Positions 17,653 to 27,869 of a stretch of DNA of 64,000 nucleotides are shown in pieces. This stretch comes from Poecilobothrus nobilitatus (taxonomy: Eukaryota > Arthropoda > Insecta > Diptera > Dolichopodidae), in contig OX352773.1 in NCBI GenBank assembly GCA_947095535.1, positions 123,676,552-123,740,551 of the forward strand, read 5' to 3'. The notes beneath the pieces were generated by a model. The model was given only the letters and a program-made list of their open reading frames with translations. It was not told the origin of the DNA and ran no database searches. The position numbers and the translations under genes were made by a program. The first letter of the stretch is position 1; every line of letters begins with the position of its first letter.

Positions 17653-18378
17653 TTATTTTCTAGAAAGTTCTTTATTATGTACAAACTTTACTTGACTTAT
17701 AATAGAACACACATACATAAAGAGCGGTAAAAATCTATCTCTTCCATCTGAATAAGCTTCCATATAATCTAAATATTCCTCTTTTAAACTTTCAAGTAAT
17801 TTTCTAAAATTAACTAACACGTCACCAACTTTTGATTTTTTATTTTTTTCATTATATGTATTTTCTATTGATGCTATAAATATAATTCCTTCATCGATTC
17901 GTTTCCTTATCAGCGACTTTTTCAATTCATTCTGATTTTCTTCATATTCATTTCTTGTCAGTGGTAATGAATCAATATGTTCAGTAATTTTATTCTTACC
18001 AGTTGGCAGAACATTTGAAATATTCTTTTCAATCATCTCCCAATCATCTTCTTCAGAAAATGGACAATCAGCATGAAAATGATTAGGTGCTGGCTTTTTT
18101 TTATTTGTTAAACCTCTTATTTTACCAATAATGGATATATCGCCCCCATATACTTCTATTTTTAGATGTTGCCAATCCAAAGGAGATAAATCGAATTGGT
18201 TAGTAAATGATTCACCATTTCTAATTTTAAATAAACAAATTTTTTCACCACCTTCTGGAGTTATGTATACCTCTAAAAAATCGTGAAATATTCTCCAATT
18301 AATTATTTTAATTGAAGCCCATTTCCGCCCACAAATACAATATTTATATCCATGTAAAATATTATCAGCCCAAAACAT
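17653..18378 (-). CDS. Unknown 241-aa accessory protein
   Basis: ATG at 18378, one intact frame. The N-terminus holds CICGRKW (CxC), then WRIFHDFLEVYI, beta-rich to ~residue 90 (LKIEVYGGDISIIGKI), then an acidic linker and a helical C-terminal half (NELKKSLIRKRIDEGI, LVNFRKLLESLKEEYLDYM), ending in a moderately hydrophobic FLPLFMYVCSIISQV. Not recognised. Position between the secreted protein and the LITAF gene, same strand, suggests a shared accessory island. Confidence 0.7.
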   Translation of the reverse strand: MFWADNILHGYKYCICGRKWASIKIINWRIFHDFLEVYITPEGGEKICLFKIRNGESFTNQFDLSPLDWQHLKIEVYGGDISIIGKIRGLTNKKKPAPNHFHADCPFSEEDDWEMIEKNISNVLPTGKNKITEHIDSLPLTRNEYEENQNELKKSLIRKRIDEGIIFIASIENTYNEKNKKSKVGDVLVNFRKLLESLKEEYLDYMEAYSDGRDRFLPLFMYVCSIISQVKFVHNKELSRK

Positions 18379-18483
18379 TATGGTCTTGTTACTTACTAAG
18401 CTTATCGTGTTATGACTCTTTTCAATATTAAGATTAGCTTTTTATACAATTGCATAGATACAAAATTTTTTTCTTTGAATGAT

Positions 18484-18786
18484 TTATTTATTATAAACAC
18501 CCAAAAAATTGTTACATTTCGGACAATAATGATTCACATTTTTCATGTTATTAGTACAATATGGAATACAAAAACAACACCATAATCCTATCAAACACAT
18601 TAGTAGAGCTGCAATATGAGTTTTGTTAGCATTTTCATATTCAACTCTCGTTACATTTCTTTCACCACAATTGAAACATATTGCAACTTGGGGATAAGGT
18701 CCAAATGATGTTTTAAATGCTTGTCGTACAAATATAGTTGAACCAATACGTCCTTGGTTTGTGTTGTATGACGATGATGAATCCAT
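18484..18786 (-). CDS. LITAF-domain membrane-associated zinc protein
   Basis: 100 aa, ATG at 18786. Layout matches the LITAF (SIMPLE-like) domain: first knuckle CFNC (C37, C40), TRVEYENA, hydrophobic insertion 58-76 (IAALLMCLIGLWCCFCIPYC), then DV-like KNVNHYCPKC (H86, C88, C91) and FLGVY. LITAF proteins sit on the cytosolic face of endosomal and lysosomal membranes and act in membrane traffic and innate signalling (family knowledge). The canonical N-terminal PPxY is not seen; GPYP is at 29-32. The domain is complete. It is a gene of cellular type inside a transposon, so capture from a host is likely. Confidence 0.85.
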   Translation of the reverse strand: MDSSSSYNTNQGRIGSTIFVRQAFKTSFGPYPQVAICFNCGERNVTRVEYENANKTHIAALLMCLIGLWCCFCIPYCTNNMKNVNHYCPKCNNFLGVYNK

Positions 18787-18837
18787 GAATGTCTTTGATC
18801 AACTAAATTCTTTAGAAAAAATTAAAAAAAATCTTCT

Positions 18838-18933
18838 CTGGGTAAGAGCATAGAATTGGGATCGAACCTTAAACTAATAAACTTACCTAATAGACTTTAT
18901 CTGCACCCTAGCACTCCTACCCACAGGAGATTT
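18838..18933 (-). other. tRNA-like hairpin with B-box word
   Basis: Outer arms of ~18 bases pair imperfectly (ctgggtaagagcatag with ctagcactcctacccacag). The minus-strand reading contains ggttcgatccc, matching the tRNA T-loop/B-box consensus, and a start gggtaggagtgctagg that could be a D-arm. The T stem is poorly paired, so it is not a standard tRNA gene; a tRNA-derived relic or pol III unit is possible. Located between the LITAF gene and the last ORF. Confidence 0.4.
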
Positions 18934-18999
18934 AGTTAACTCTAGCTATTTTCATATTTTTATTTCTAAAATAGCAGTTTAATTAGTCTTAACCAAACA

Positions 19000-19293
19000 A
19001 TGGAGTTCGCTAGAACAATTTATATGTTTAATAAATTTTATTTAGAAAATAAAATAAATTTTAAAAAGAGATACAAGAAGGAAATTAAGTATCATATTAA
19101 GTTTCTGAGGAATTATGCTGATTCAACACTAATTCAATTTAATTCACTCAAAGAAGATCAAGATGATAAATGGATGGATTTGGTTACACATAATTCAACA
19201 AAATTTGTTAAAATATCTTTATTACGATTAGCTAAAATCGTAAAAAAATTTAAAGAAAATAATTATAAATATCAGAAAACGTTAAAAAAATAA
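19000..19293 (+). CDS. Small basic ORF next to right TIR
   Basis: 97 aa, ATG at 19000. Very Lys/Tyr/Phe rich with KKRYKKEIKYHIKFLRNY and a helical tail KISLLRLAKIVKKFKENN. Ends 75 bases before the right TIR. It mirrors the basic ORF just inside the left TIR in composition and position, but I see no convincing alignment. A DNA-binding or end-binding role is speculative. Confidence 0.5.
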   Translation: MEFARTIYMFNKFYLENKINFKKRYKKEIKYHIKFLRNYADSTLIQFNSLKEDQDDKWMDLVTHNSTKFVKISLLRLAKIVKKFKENNYKYQKTLKK

Positions 19294-19367
19294 ATAAAAA
19301 AAACTTTGTATAAGTAATACTATTATATTTCGTTTTTTCTTTTTAAATTAACAAAAGGAATTCCCCA

Positions 19368-19665
19368 TATAGATATCGAAAAAGACTACAATTGTTCTAC
19401 ATATTATATCACAAGGTCATTCTTATTTCCTTATCATAATTACAAGTTCAAGAACCTGCAGAAAAAAAAAGTTTTTTTTAAAATATATTAATTACTATAG
19501 TTCCTTATCAACTAATTTTTTTTCTTAGAAATTGAAAGATTTTAAGTTTTTGTTTGTTCTGTTTTGTTTTGTTTTGTTTTTTTATTGTTCTTTTTTATTC
19601 ATATAAAAATATGTTTTGCCGACGGGATTGAAAAAGTGTCACAGAACTCTCATAGTATAACTACT
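19368..19665 (-). repeat. Polinton right terminal inverted repeat
   Basis: Reverse complement of 1493-1790 over 298 bp with one difference by eye; ends ...ATAACTACT. Inner boundary at tatagatatcg, after which the sequences diverge. Confidence 0.95.
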
Positions 19666-19671
19666 CATGCA
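19666..19671. repeat. Target site duplication, right (catgca)
   Basis: Exact copy of 1487-1492, directly abutting the right terminus. Confidence 0.9.
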
Positions 19672-20137
19672 TGTACATATAATAAATTTACCTTATTAAT
19701 ATAATATATTAAGTATATATAAATTTTCTAAAACTACACAAAAAAAAATTTTTTTCAAAATAAATACTTATATTATAAAAAAGAAATAAATCCATAAATA
19801 TAAAGACCAGTTTCATCCAAAATTCACTTGGTTGATTGAGGCTAATTGGTTGAGGCTAATTAATATTTCTAAAAGTGCTATCTTATGTTTATAGCATTTT
19901 TTATTTGTATTAAACCGAGTAGCATATTTGGGTGATTTATTTGTGGCTTCTAAGCAACATAATAATATATTTTTTTTTAAATTTCTTTTATGAAAGTTTT
20001 GTGAAAAATAGCGATCAAACATATGAATGTGAAATTGAGTAATTTCAAAAAATTTTTCTGTTGGAGCCGAATCATTTTTGTAAAAATAAATTGCTCCGAA
20101 TCAATACTAAAGTCTCATAGAATTTTTTATAAATGAA
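19672..20137. other. Flank of the Polinton, no gene seen
   Basis: AT-rich DNA. gttgattgaggctaat and ggttgaggctaat are short direct repeats near 19830-19860. The minus-strand frame 19813-20022 could be a decayed tail of the adjacent THAP transposase but I cannot support it. Confidence 0.5.
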
Positions 20138-21347
20138 TTATTTATTGATCACCATTATATCTAAGTTTCCCTCGTTAGATTCCAAATCATTTGTTTCTGC
20201 TTGGTAATCACTTAAATCATTGATATTTAAAAATTCAGCGTCATCCTCCTCATAATTTGAGTGTTCAAAAGTATGATTAATTAACCTAGCAGACATTATC
20301 TTTACTAATATATTGCTAAATTCATACACTGACTGATTATTACTACAACCATTTCTGAATCTAATTAAAGAAAATAAATTTTCGAGAAAATCCTGGTTTA
20401 AACGAGATAATAGTAAATAAGAACACTCATTATTTTTATATTTAAAATATTTTATAACACAATTCCATAACCATACCTAAAGTTTGCATCATACCATCAA
20501 TGCAATACACTTTTTTAGATGTGCTTGGCCTTACATTGTGAAAGTATTTTTTCATTTTTCTTTTATATTTTTTTCTAACTCATTTATACTTTTGTCGTTA
20601 AGACCTATATTTAAATGTTTGATAGGAATCCATCTATTAAGGGAACTAAAATGGGGGAAATTAAGCTTTACTCCATTTCTCAAAAATTTATAATCTTTAG
20701 TGAATTAAAATGAATATTTAATGCTACCTTTTTTTCTTCTTCGGACCATTTACTAACACTTTTAAAATTCATTTTTAAAAATGTTTTGGCTTCGTTACTC
20801 AATTTAAACTGCCTGTTAATATTGCTACATACAGATAAATTCTGTTTTTCTGTTTCAATTTTTGCCTTAACTTTTTATTTTGATTTTTTAAATTAAATTT
20901 TGTTTTTTGAAGAAACCTAATCTTTTATGAACTTTCGAATACTTTTTTAAATAATATTCTGCATTCCTCTGAAATTGCCTACAATGCCTACAAAAACTGC
21001 TTTTTCCGTCTGGCGAAAAATCGTCTGACGAGAGAGTTTGAAAATTTTTAAAAGGTATATCAAAATCTCCGCCATTTTTGTTAGAATAGGATTTGCTTGA
21101 ATAATTGCAAAGGTTCTCTGTTTTCTTTATTAATAATTATTTCAGGCAAAAACAAGGTAGGAACTGCCCCGGTTTTTGGCCAGTGTCTCAAAAATGTTTT
21201 CTCAAAATGATCTTCACATACAAATAATTTTTTTTTTTTCAAATATTCCATACTCACATTACATTTGGATTTCCAAATTTCAAGCATAGTTTTCTCTTTC
21301 GGAAAACTATAAAATCTACCATCAAAATTCCGCTTGATTCTTTTACA
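20138..21347 (-). pseudogene. THAP/P-element-like transposase relic
   Basis: Minus-strand pieces in the right order. Upstream, at 21081-21347, is most of a THAP zinc finger: CKRIKRNF, RFYSFPKEK, VCEDHFEKTF and the closing AVPTLFLP. Downstream, at 20138-20420, is the typical C-terminal block LSRLNQDFLENLFSLIR with FRNGCSNNQSV, as in P-element and THAP9-type transposases. The region between (20430-21080) retains a CRHCRQFQ-like word but is broken by stops and frameshifts and is far too short for a whole transposase (usually 700-900 aa), so a large internal deletion is likely. No terminal repeats identified. Confidence 0.75.
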
Positions 21348-23552
21348 TATTATTCAAGAGTAATTTGACTTGCGTGAGTCTGATCTTATATCTTGAAACA
21401 TTCTAATATACATATGTACATGCAAAAAAATAGATACATGCAGAAAAATAGACATTAGTTGTAGAAGTAAAATACACACTTAAAAACAAGTAATTTGAAA
21501 TTTTATGTAAAAATACCTTAATTGACGAAATATTTTTGAAAGCACTTTATAAGTAAGCAAATCACCTAGATCACTTTACTATTGAAGAAAATTTAAAATT
21601 TCGGTTATAATAAAATTTAAAAATGATAATATCAAAGAATATGTAGTAAAAATAAAGAAGTCGCATTTCATCTCAAATTTTTAATCAAAAATAAAAGCAT
21701 ATTTTTATTTAATATTTTTATTGTTATTTTTATTTGTATGTCAATCAAATAAGAATGTTTATTTTAAAATAAAACGAAATAAAGGCATATTTTTAAATAA
21801 ACATTATTTTAAATACATTTTATAAAATAAATAATCACAACTACAAGAAAAAATACAACTAATTTTATATTTATATATTTTCATATTTCTAATATTTTAT
21901 ATTTTTTTTATTACCATCTCCCCGTGGGAATCGAACCCGGTATAATTAAAGCGAACAATGTATAATTATAATACATTACTGTCATCTAACTAACTAGGTG
22001 GTCTAACTAACTTTTGTTTTTTACATAGCCTAGTTATGTACATACTTTACGTATAGGTACATAGGGTATGTTTAAAAATATAAAAATATGCAACGTTTTT
22101 ATGTTTATATTTATTATGTGCCTGTGTTCTTTGATAATATATTTTCAACTATTCTTATGATTTACATTAAAAAGGTCTTGAACTTGTGCCAACTTAATTT
22201 TATTTTGGAGGAAAACAAAAGTTCATATTTCGCCAAAAATATATTTATACAACAACAAAGCATTTGTGAACTTACATGATAATGATCTATTGAATTGATA
22301 ATATTGCTAAATATTTCAAATTAAAATTTGTAATCACCACTTTTATTATTTTAATTTATCAAACAAATTTAAAAAGCACTTGACCTTACTCTATAGTAGA
22401 AATACTCGCTTTTAATAAGATGTATCAAAATAGAAACAAAAACCATCAAAAATTAAGGGCGCGCTTTTTTGAAAAAAAAAAGTTCGGAAATAAGAATATG
22501 TACCTAAATAAAAATCGTTTAAAAAACGAAATCGTCCAAATTGTATAAAGAAACACATATATACAAATGTACATACATCGTTTGACATACAAATAAAAAA
22601 AAAAGAACAATAAAAATATTAAATAAACTTTGTTCAAAAAAATTTTTTGTTCTAGATCAATACTCTATGTATATGATTTCTTTATGCTATTATTCAATTA
22701 TTCACAATAAACCTTTTTTCTATATGCACACGCGCCAACGACATTCTTTTAAAGTTGAATCACTTTTGTCGTGAACAACATTCCTTAAAAGTTCAAACAC
22801 CTTTGTCGTGAGCTAATTTGCATAAAACTTAATGACATTAATATGCACGCGACAACTTTCCTTGAAAGCGGATATAGGTTAATGAATTGATTTGGCAATG
22901 CATTGATTTAATACATTGGTTTTGAAAAATTCAATGCAAATGAAAAAACCAATGCATTGATTTCAATTTTCAATTTGTGACGTTTTCAAATTGTAAAATG
23001 TGGTTTAAAATTGCCTTTGTAGCCGATGGTATAATAATATTGCATAATCATTTCTGATATGAAATATTAATATAAATAAATAAATAAAAAGAAATTAATT
23101 TCATTTTAATTAAATATTTTGTTTTCACCATACATGAAAACAAACAAATGCATACATGTTCTATTGGGTCAGAGTTTCGTTGGGAAATTTGATATTTCAA
23201 ATATAAAATGAAATGTTTAAATTCACAAATTTTATAAAGTGCTTAATATTATTTGAATTATTTTATTATAATTTTAGAATAAATAGTATTATTAATAATT
23301 CATATATTAAAATATTTTACTGGGATAATAATACATTTGCATAAGTAGGTAGGTATGATAATAATATTTGTTTTGTTTTATAGAAGTCAAATCAGGTACG
23401 ATAAAAATAATTACAATTTTGTGCTAGATATCTTGTCTGCGATTATATTGAAAAAAATTATTTAATGAATTACAATATTGTTTTGTTCTGGTTTAATTGA
23501 TGCTTTTTATCTTACGAATTATTTTCTTGTAGGTAATTAAACAAAAAATTTC
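21348..23552. other. AT-rich repeats, no supported gene
   Basis: Dispersed repeat words (21700-21745; 22560-22620 inverted) shared with 685-740. Near 22740-22960 are repeats ttttgtcgtgaacaacattcc and an atgcattgattt series. No coding frame longer than about 65 codons, and those present are low-complexity. Confidence 0.6.
21915..21945 (-). other. tRNA T-arm-like fragment
   Basis: The minus strand reads ccgggttcgattcccacgg, a good T-arm with five-base stem and B-box. The expected 5' half is not convincing in the upstream minus-strand sequence. A similar isolated arm, cgggttcgattcccgg, lies at 33775-33795. Probably SINE or tRNA relics. Confidence 0.4.
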
Positions 23553-23753
23553 ACAGATCCAATTACTTACAACTTACTTGATTATACAAAAACACCGATT
23601 TCAAGTTCTTTTTACGAGCCTGAACTTACTCGAGTCAAAAATCCTGACACTTTTCTTGTTGAACAAATATAGAAAAGAAAAGGAAATCAGGTTTTTGTTA
23701 AATGGTTAGGTTTTGATAAAGATCACAAATCTTGGGTAAATAAAAACGATATT
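23553..23753 (+). pseudogene. C-terminal relic of another Polinton integrase (chromodomain)
   Basis: Plus-strand reading shows ITYNLLDYTKTPISSSFYEPEL followed by an in-frame tag, then GNQVFVKWLGFDKDHKSWVNK. It aligns column by column with the end of the intact integrase at 15954-16874 (ITNPVTYLLEDY; GSFYEYEL; KIFVKWLGFSSDHNSWINK). It differs enough to be a different Polinton lineage. The catalytic core is absent upstream, where only AT-rich DNA is found. Confidence 0.85.
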
Positions 23754-23756
23754 AGT

Positions 23757-23952
23757 AGTAAGGATATGGCGGGGCAAATGGCGGAAACATTTGCTTTTAA
23801 ACGGCAAAGCTTTTAAACAGGTAAAGGTATGGCGGCGCAAATGGTGGAATTTTTAAGCGGTAAAGTGCGAGTAAAAGGCTTGTGTCTTTGATATTTTGCA
23901 AGACCATGTGGAGAGGAGCAAACAATGGCGCTGCGGCTGCAGCGGAGTTTTT
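23757..23952. repeat. Degenerate short repeats (ggcaaatggcggaa / aagcggcaaag)
   Basis: Imperfect direct repeats of atggcggggcaaatggcgga-like and tttttaagcggcaaagt-like words lead into the first unit of the 3.7-kb tandem array; the second word is the array's starting point. Confidence 0.6.
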
Positions 23953-25439
23953 AAGCGGCAAAGTATGAGTAAAAGGCTTATGTCTTTGATATTTTAAATT
24001 TATTTAAAGATTTATTTTTATTAATAAAAATTTTATTGATTTTGGAACTGAAGTTTAACCTTGATTTAATGTTTATATAAAAAATTTAAAAACGTTTCTA
24101 AAGCTTGATTAAAAATTGGTGAATTATTATTATCTGTGAGCAGCTTAAAAATTTTTATTATTAAAAAATTTTCTTGTTTATGGAACTTAAGTTTAAAGTT
24201 GAATTAAAGTTTATATAAAAAGATTTTAAAGCTGGATTAAAAATTGGTGAATTATTATTCTCTTTGAGAAGCTTTAAAATTGCTAAATATTCAGATAAAT
24301 TCAACCACTTAATTTGAAAAGTTTTTTAAGTTGCTGGAATAAGGTTAAATAAAAATCTAGGAAATTTGAGGTTCGTGTTTCTTTTTTATTCCAGCAATTT
24401 ACTTTTATATTATAACAGTCCAAAATGCTTGCACTAGCAATTCATTTTTATATTATAAAAAGCCAGTCCAAAAAGCTAAAGTTTTGCAATAAATTTTATT
24501 TTCTACTTTTTAGGGGGCGAATTCGGTTTCGATAAAAGCATATTTTAATAAATATTTTTTTTACATTATTTTATTTTATACTTTTTAGTTTTAAAAGAAA
24601 CATAATTTGATTTATAAAAAAAGATGGAATATTTTTTATTCACACATACATTATTGTTTCTGAAATAAAATATGTTTTGCAATTTTATACCAAATGTTTA
24701 AGCAAATTAAGAGACGTTAAATCGATTACATTACAGCAAGAGTAAACATTTCTTATTCTAGTAACTCATAAATAATGAAAGTACCTCGAAGGGTAAAATA
24801 TGTACCAAAATACTGTGATTATAATTTATAAATATTACAATCCAATTTTAGTTGAAGCAACATTTCTAACACGTATGAAAATGATATATGTACATAAATG
24901 TATTTTACTGTATATTTCTATAGTATATACCATTAGTAGTATATCGTATATCCAAACAAACATCTAACCTTGAACACCTACCTACTTACTCGCTTAATAA
25001 GATCATGCAGTAAAAAATGTTGACAAATATCTTGATTTAAATTATAAACAAATGGAGCGGAACAAAATAATTTAGGAAATTAGTTTAACATAATATTATG
25101 TACATACGAACATACGTATTTACATACGTGGTTTTAATTTTTTGTGTTGACAAAATTTTGTTTGTAAATCATAATGCGTAATGCGCAAAAGCATAATCAT
25201 ACCCGTATGAACTATGTTCAAGGGTATAATAAATTTGCCATTACGTTTGTGACACCTTAAAGGAGTCGAGCTAGATATAGTGTCAAAGGTATGGATCGGC
25301 TCAGAATCAAATTCTGAGTCTATTAAGCCATGTACGTCCGTCCGTCCGCATGATAACTCAAAAAATAAAGGAGCTAGGGGGCTGAAATTTTTTTTAAGTC
25401 ACTTTTGCAAAATTGTTAGTTTTGCTATTTAAATCCAAC

Positions 25440-26680
25440 ATTTTCGGTCGGCGGGTTTGAGTAGCTGCCATACAACTTCTATCTTTATATAGAAATAACT
25501 CAGTATCTATTCAAGCTAGGTTTCTGAAATTTTGCAAATGATCATCAAGTTTTATGGCAACAACTTCTGTAAAATTTGGTTGGGGTGGTACGGCGGGTTC
25601 GTGTAGCTGCCATACAAGTTCTCCGTTTAAATGAGAATAACTCAGTGTTTATTGAAGCTAGGAATCTGAAATTTAGTAAAGAGGTGTCGAGTTACATGCC
25701 AACAACTTTTGTAAAATTTGGTTGGTCTAGAGCAGTCGGTTCAGGCTTCTTGCACCTCTTGGAACCTAATGAAGCTAGGCATCTGAAATTTTGCAAATGA
25801 TGATCAAGTTTTATGGCAACAACTTCTGTAAAATGTGGTTGTGGTGGTGCGGCGGGTTCGGGTAGCTGCCATACAACTTCTCCGTTTAAATGAGAATAAC
25901 TCAGTGTTTATTGAAGCTAGGAATCTGAAATTTAGTAAAGAGGTGTCGAGTTACATGCCAACAACTTTTGTAAAATTTTGTTGGTCTAGAGCAGCCGGTT
26001 CAGGCTTCTTGCACCTCTTGGAACCTAATGAAGCTAGGCGTCTGAAATCTTGCAAATGATGATCAAGTTTTATGGCAACAACTTTTGCAAAATTTGGTTG
26101 TGCGGGTGCAACAGGTTCGGGTAGCTGCCATACAACTTCTTTCTTTAAATGGAAATAACCCAGTGTTTATTCAATCTAGGTATCTGAAATTTTGGGAATT
26201 ATGATCAAGTTTTATGGCAACAACTTCTGCAAAATTTGGGTGTGGCGGTGCGACGGGTTCGGGTAGCTGCCATACAACTTCTCTTTTTAAATGAAAATAA
26301 CTCAGTGTCCGTCTGCACGATAACTCAAAAAATAAAGGAGCTAGGAGGCTGACATTTTTTTTACGTCATTTTTGCAAAATTGTTAGTTTTGCTATTTAAC
26401 TCCAGCATTTTCGGCCGCCGGGTTCAAGTAGCTGCCATACAACTTCTCTTTTTAAATGAAAATAACTCAGTGTCTATTGAAGCTAGCTCTCTGAAATTTA
26501 GAGAAAAAGTGTCGAGTTGCCTGCCAAAAACTTTCGTAAAATTTGATTGGTCTAAAGCAGCCGGTTCAGACTTTTTGCATTTCTTGGAACTTAACGAAGC
26601 TAGGCGCAATAGATTAAAACATCTGAATGTTTTTAAAAGATGATCAAGTTTTATAGAAACAGGATATATTACGTTCATAC
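25440..26680. repeat. ~260-bp satellite block in copy 1 (again at 29157-30390)
   Basis: Alternating related ~130-bp halves: one with gggttcgggtagctgccata and tgaagctaggaatctgaaat, the other with ggtctagagcagccggttca and cctcttggaacctaatgaag. Each half ends in a caacaacttctgtaaaattt-like word. Frames of 74-88 aa in it repeat with the satellite and are judged non-coding. Confidence 0.85.
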
Positions 26681-26842
26681 GGGTATCCCAGAGTTGACAC
26701 AGTCTTCACTCTACTGCACTCTTCCTCGTTTTATATGCTTTTATATTAACTCGTCGGTGTCGGTGTCGGTTTATTTATTTATTTATTTGTCATTCTGTCA
26801 CGCCTTTTATTATCTTCGTGATCTGTTAGCAACATTTATAAG

Positions 26843-27650
26843 TGTAGTATGGTGCAGAGGAAAGTGTACAGGTTTCAAAAGTGGGGGTCATGTTGTTCGA
26901 ATCTAGTTCAAATGCAACATTTTTTTTTTCAACTATCTATACATCAACATTTTTTGAATAAAATATGTATATATTTTGTATATATGAATTCAAAATTTAC
27001 ATTTTTATCTCTTATTCATGCATACAAACATACACATTATATTTTTGATCTTTCCTGGTGCTTTGTATTAGCATAATTAGCAAAACACAATCCATACATA
27101 CAATATTTTTATGTATGTCGCTAAGTTATTTTGTTTACAACATTTGGTTAGTATTTAAATCAAAATATGTGCTGTCAACATTCTTTAATGTATATTGAAT
27201 ATGCATGGTTAAAAATTAAGATTTTATGTTCGTAATATGTTCATTAAATATTTAAGTGTTGTATAGTGGAGAGGAGAGTGTACAGGTTTTGAAAGTAAGA
27301 GTAATTTGGTTCGAATCCAATTCGTGTGCGTACATTTTTTTTTTTTTTTGTTAACTGTATTCATCAACATTTTTTTAATAAAACTTTCTGTATAATATAC
27401 ACATATTATTTGATCTTTCCTCCTATAATAATTTAGTTCAATCAATCTTGATGTGCACATGTATTTTTTTTGTATTAGGATTTAGCAAAACACAAAATAT
27501 ATAGGTAGAATATTTTTATGTTGCTAAATTATTTTGTTTTAAAACATTTGTTTAGGATTTAAATCAGAATATTTGTTGTCAACATTCTTTATTGCATATT
27601 GAAATGTCGTTAAAAATTAATGTTTTATGTGTTTTATTTAGAAACAAATT
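26843..27650 (+). mobile_element. Dimeric tRNA-headed SINE-like repeat (copy 1)
   Basis: Two ~416-bp monomers, each beginning with a tRNA-like head. Monomer 1 (26843): A-box tggtgcagagg and B-box tgttcgaatct about 30 bases later. Monomer 2 (about 27259): tagtggagagg and ggttcgaatcc. Each head is followed by a T-run, a catcaacatttttt-(g/t)aataaaa word and a long shared tail with gtcaacattctttaatg. Good fit to pol III promoter consensus, so tRNA-derived SINE is the best call; the T-run right after the head would be a pol III terminator. Confidence 0.65.
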
Positions 27651-27869
27651 TTTATGTTTTTAAGCGGCAAAGTATGAGTAAAAGGCTTATGTCTTTGATA
27701 TTTTAAATTTATTTAAAAATTTATTTTTATTAATAAAAATTTTATTGATTTTGGAACTGACGTTTAACCTTGATTTAATGTTTATATAAAAAATTTAAAA
27801 ACGTTTCTAAAGCTTGATTAAAAATGAGTGAATTATTATTATCTGTGAGAAGCTTAAAAATTTTTATTA

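Larger units (their letters stand above)
1493..19665. mobile_element. Polinton/Maverick element, 18,173 bp, structurally complete
   Basis: Both ends are visible: 298-bp inverted repeats beginning 5'-AG and ending CT-3', flanked by a perfect 6-bp duplication. Inside are the diagnostic Polinton genes: protein-primed DNA polymerase B, retrovirus-type integrase with chromodomain, adenain-like cysteine protease, FtsK/HerA-type packaging ATPase, and major and minor capsid proteins. Length and termini fit the family (usually 15-20 kb). The gene order has capsid, PLA2-like and protease genes on the minus strand, diverging from ATPase, PW, fibre-like and integrase genes on the plus strand. Extra genes not part of the usual core lie at 5801-8549, 15529-15822 and 16928-19293. 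Near-identical TIRs imply a recent insertion, but several genes have frame breaks. Confidence 0.97.
23953..27661. repeat. 3.7-kb tandem repeat, copy 1
   Basis: Unit begins aagcggcaaagtatgagtaa. Contents in order: an internally duplicated ~150-bp AT-rich segment, a segment ending ctactttttagggggcgaat, a tacata-rich part, the cgtccgtccgtccgcatgat leader, the ~260-bp satellite block 25440-26680, and a dimer of tRNA-headed monomers from 26843. Copy 2 follows directly with only scattered substitutions and small indels (period 3,709). No gene is supported inside; the repeated 74-aa frames are in the satellite. Confidence 0.9.

Noticed and set aside
19813..20022. C-terminal exon of the THAP transposase or a host gene
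   Set aside because: Composition is plausible but no motif links it to the transposase and no splice signals are convincing.
21915..21945. Functional tRNA gene
   Set aside because: Only the T-arm is convincing; no paired acceptor or D-arm at the right distance.
25576..26643. Repeated 74-88-aa plus-strand frames (also at 29286-30353)
   Set aside because: They follow the ~260-bp satellite exactly, change with its copies, and show no domain; they are frames that happen to stay open in a repeat.
26640..27076. Frames of 75-88 aa over the tRNA-headed repeat
   Set aside because: They cross A-/B-box heads and T-runs of a non-coding repeat; Phe/Tyr/Ile-rich chance frames.
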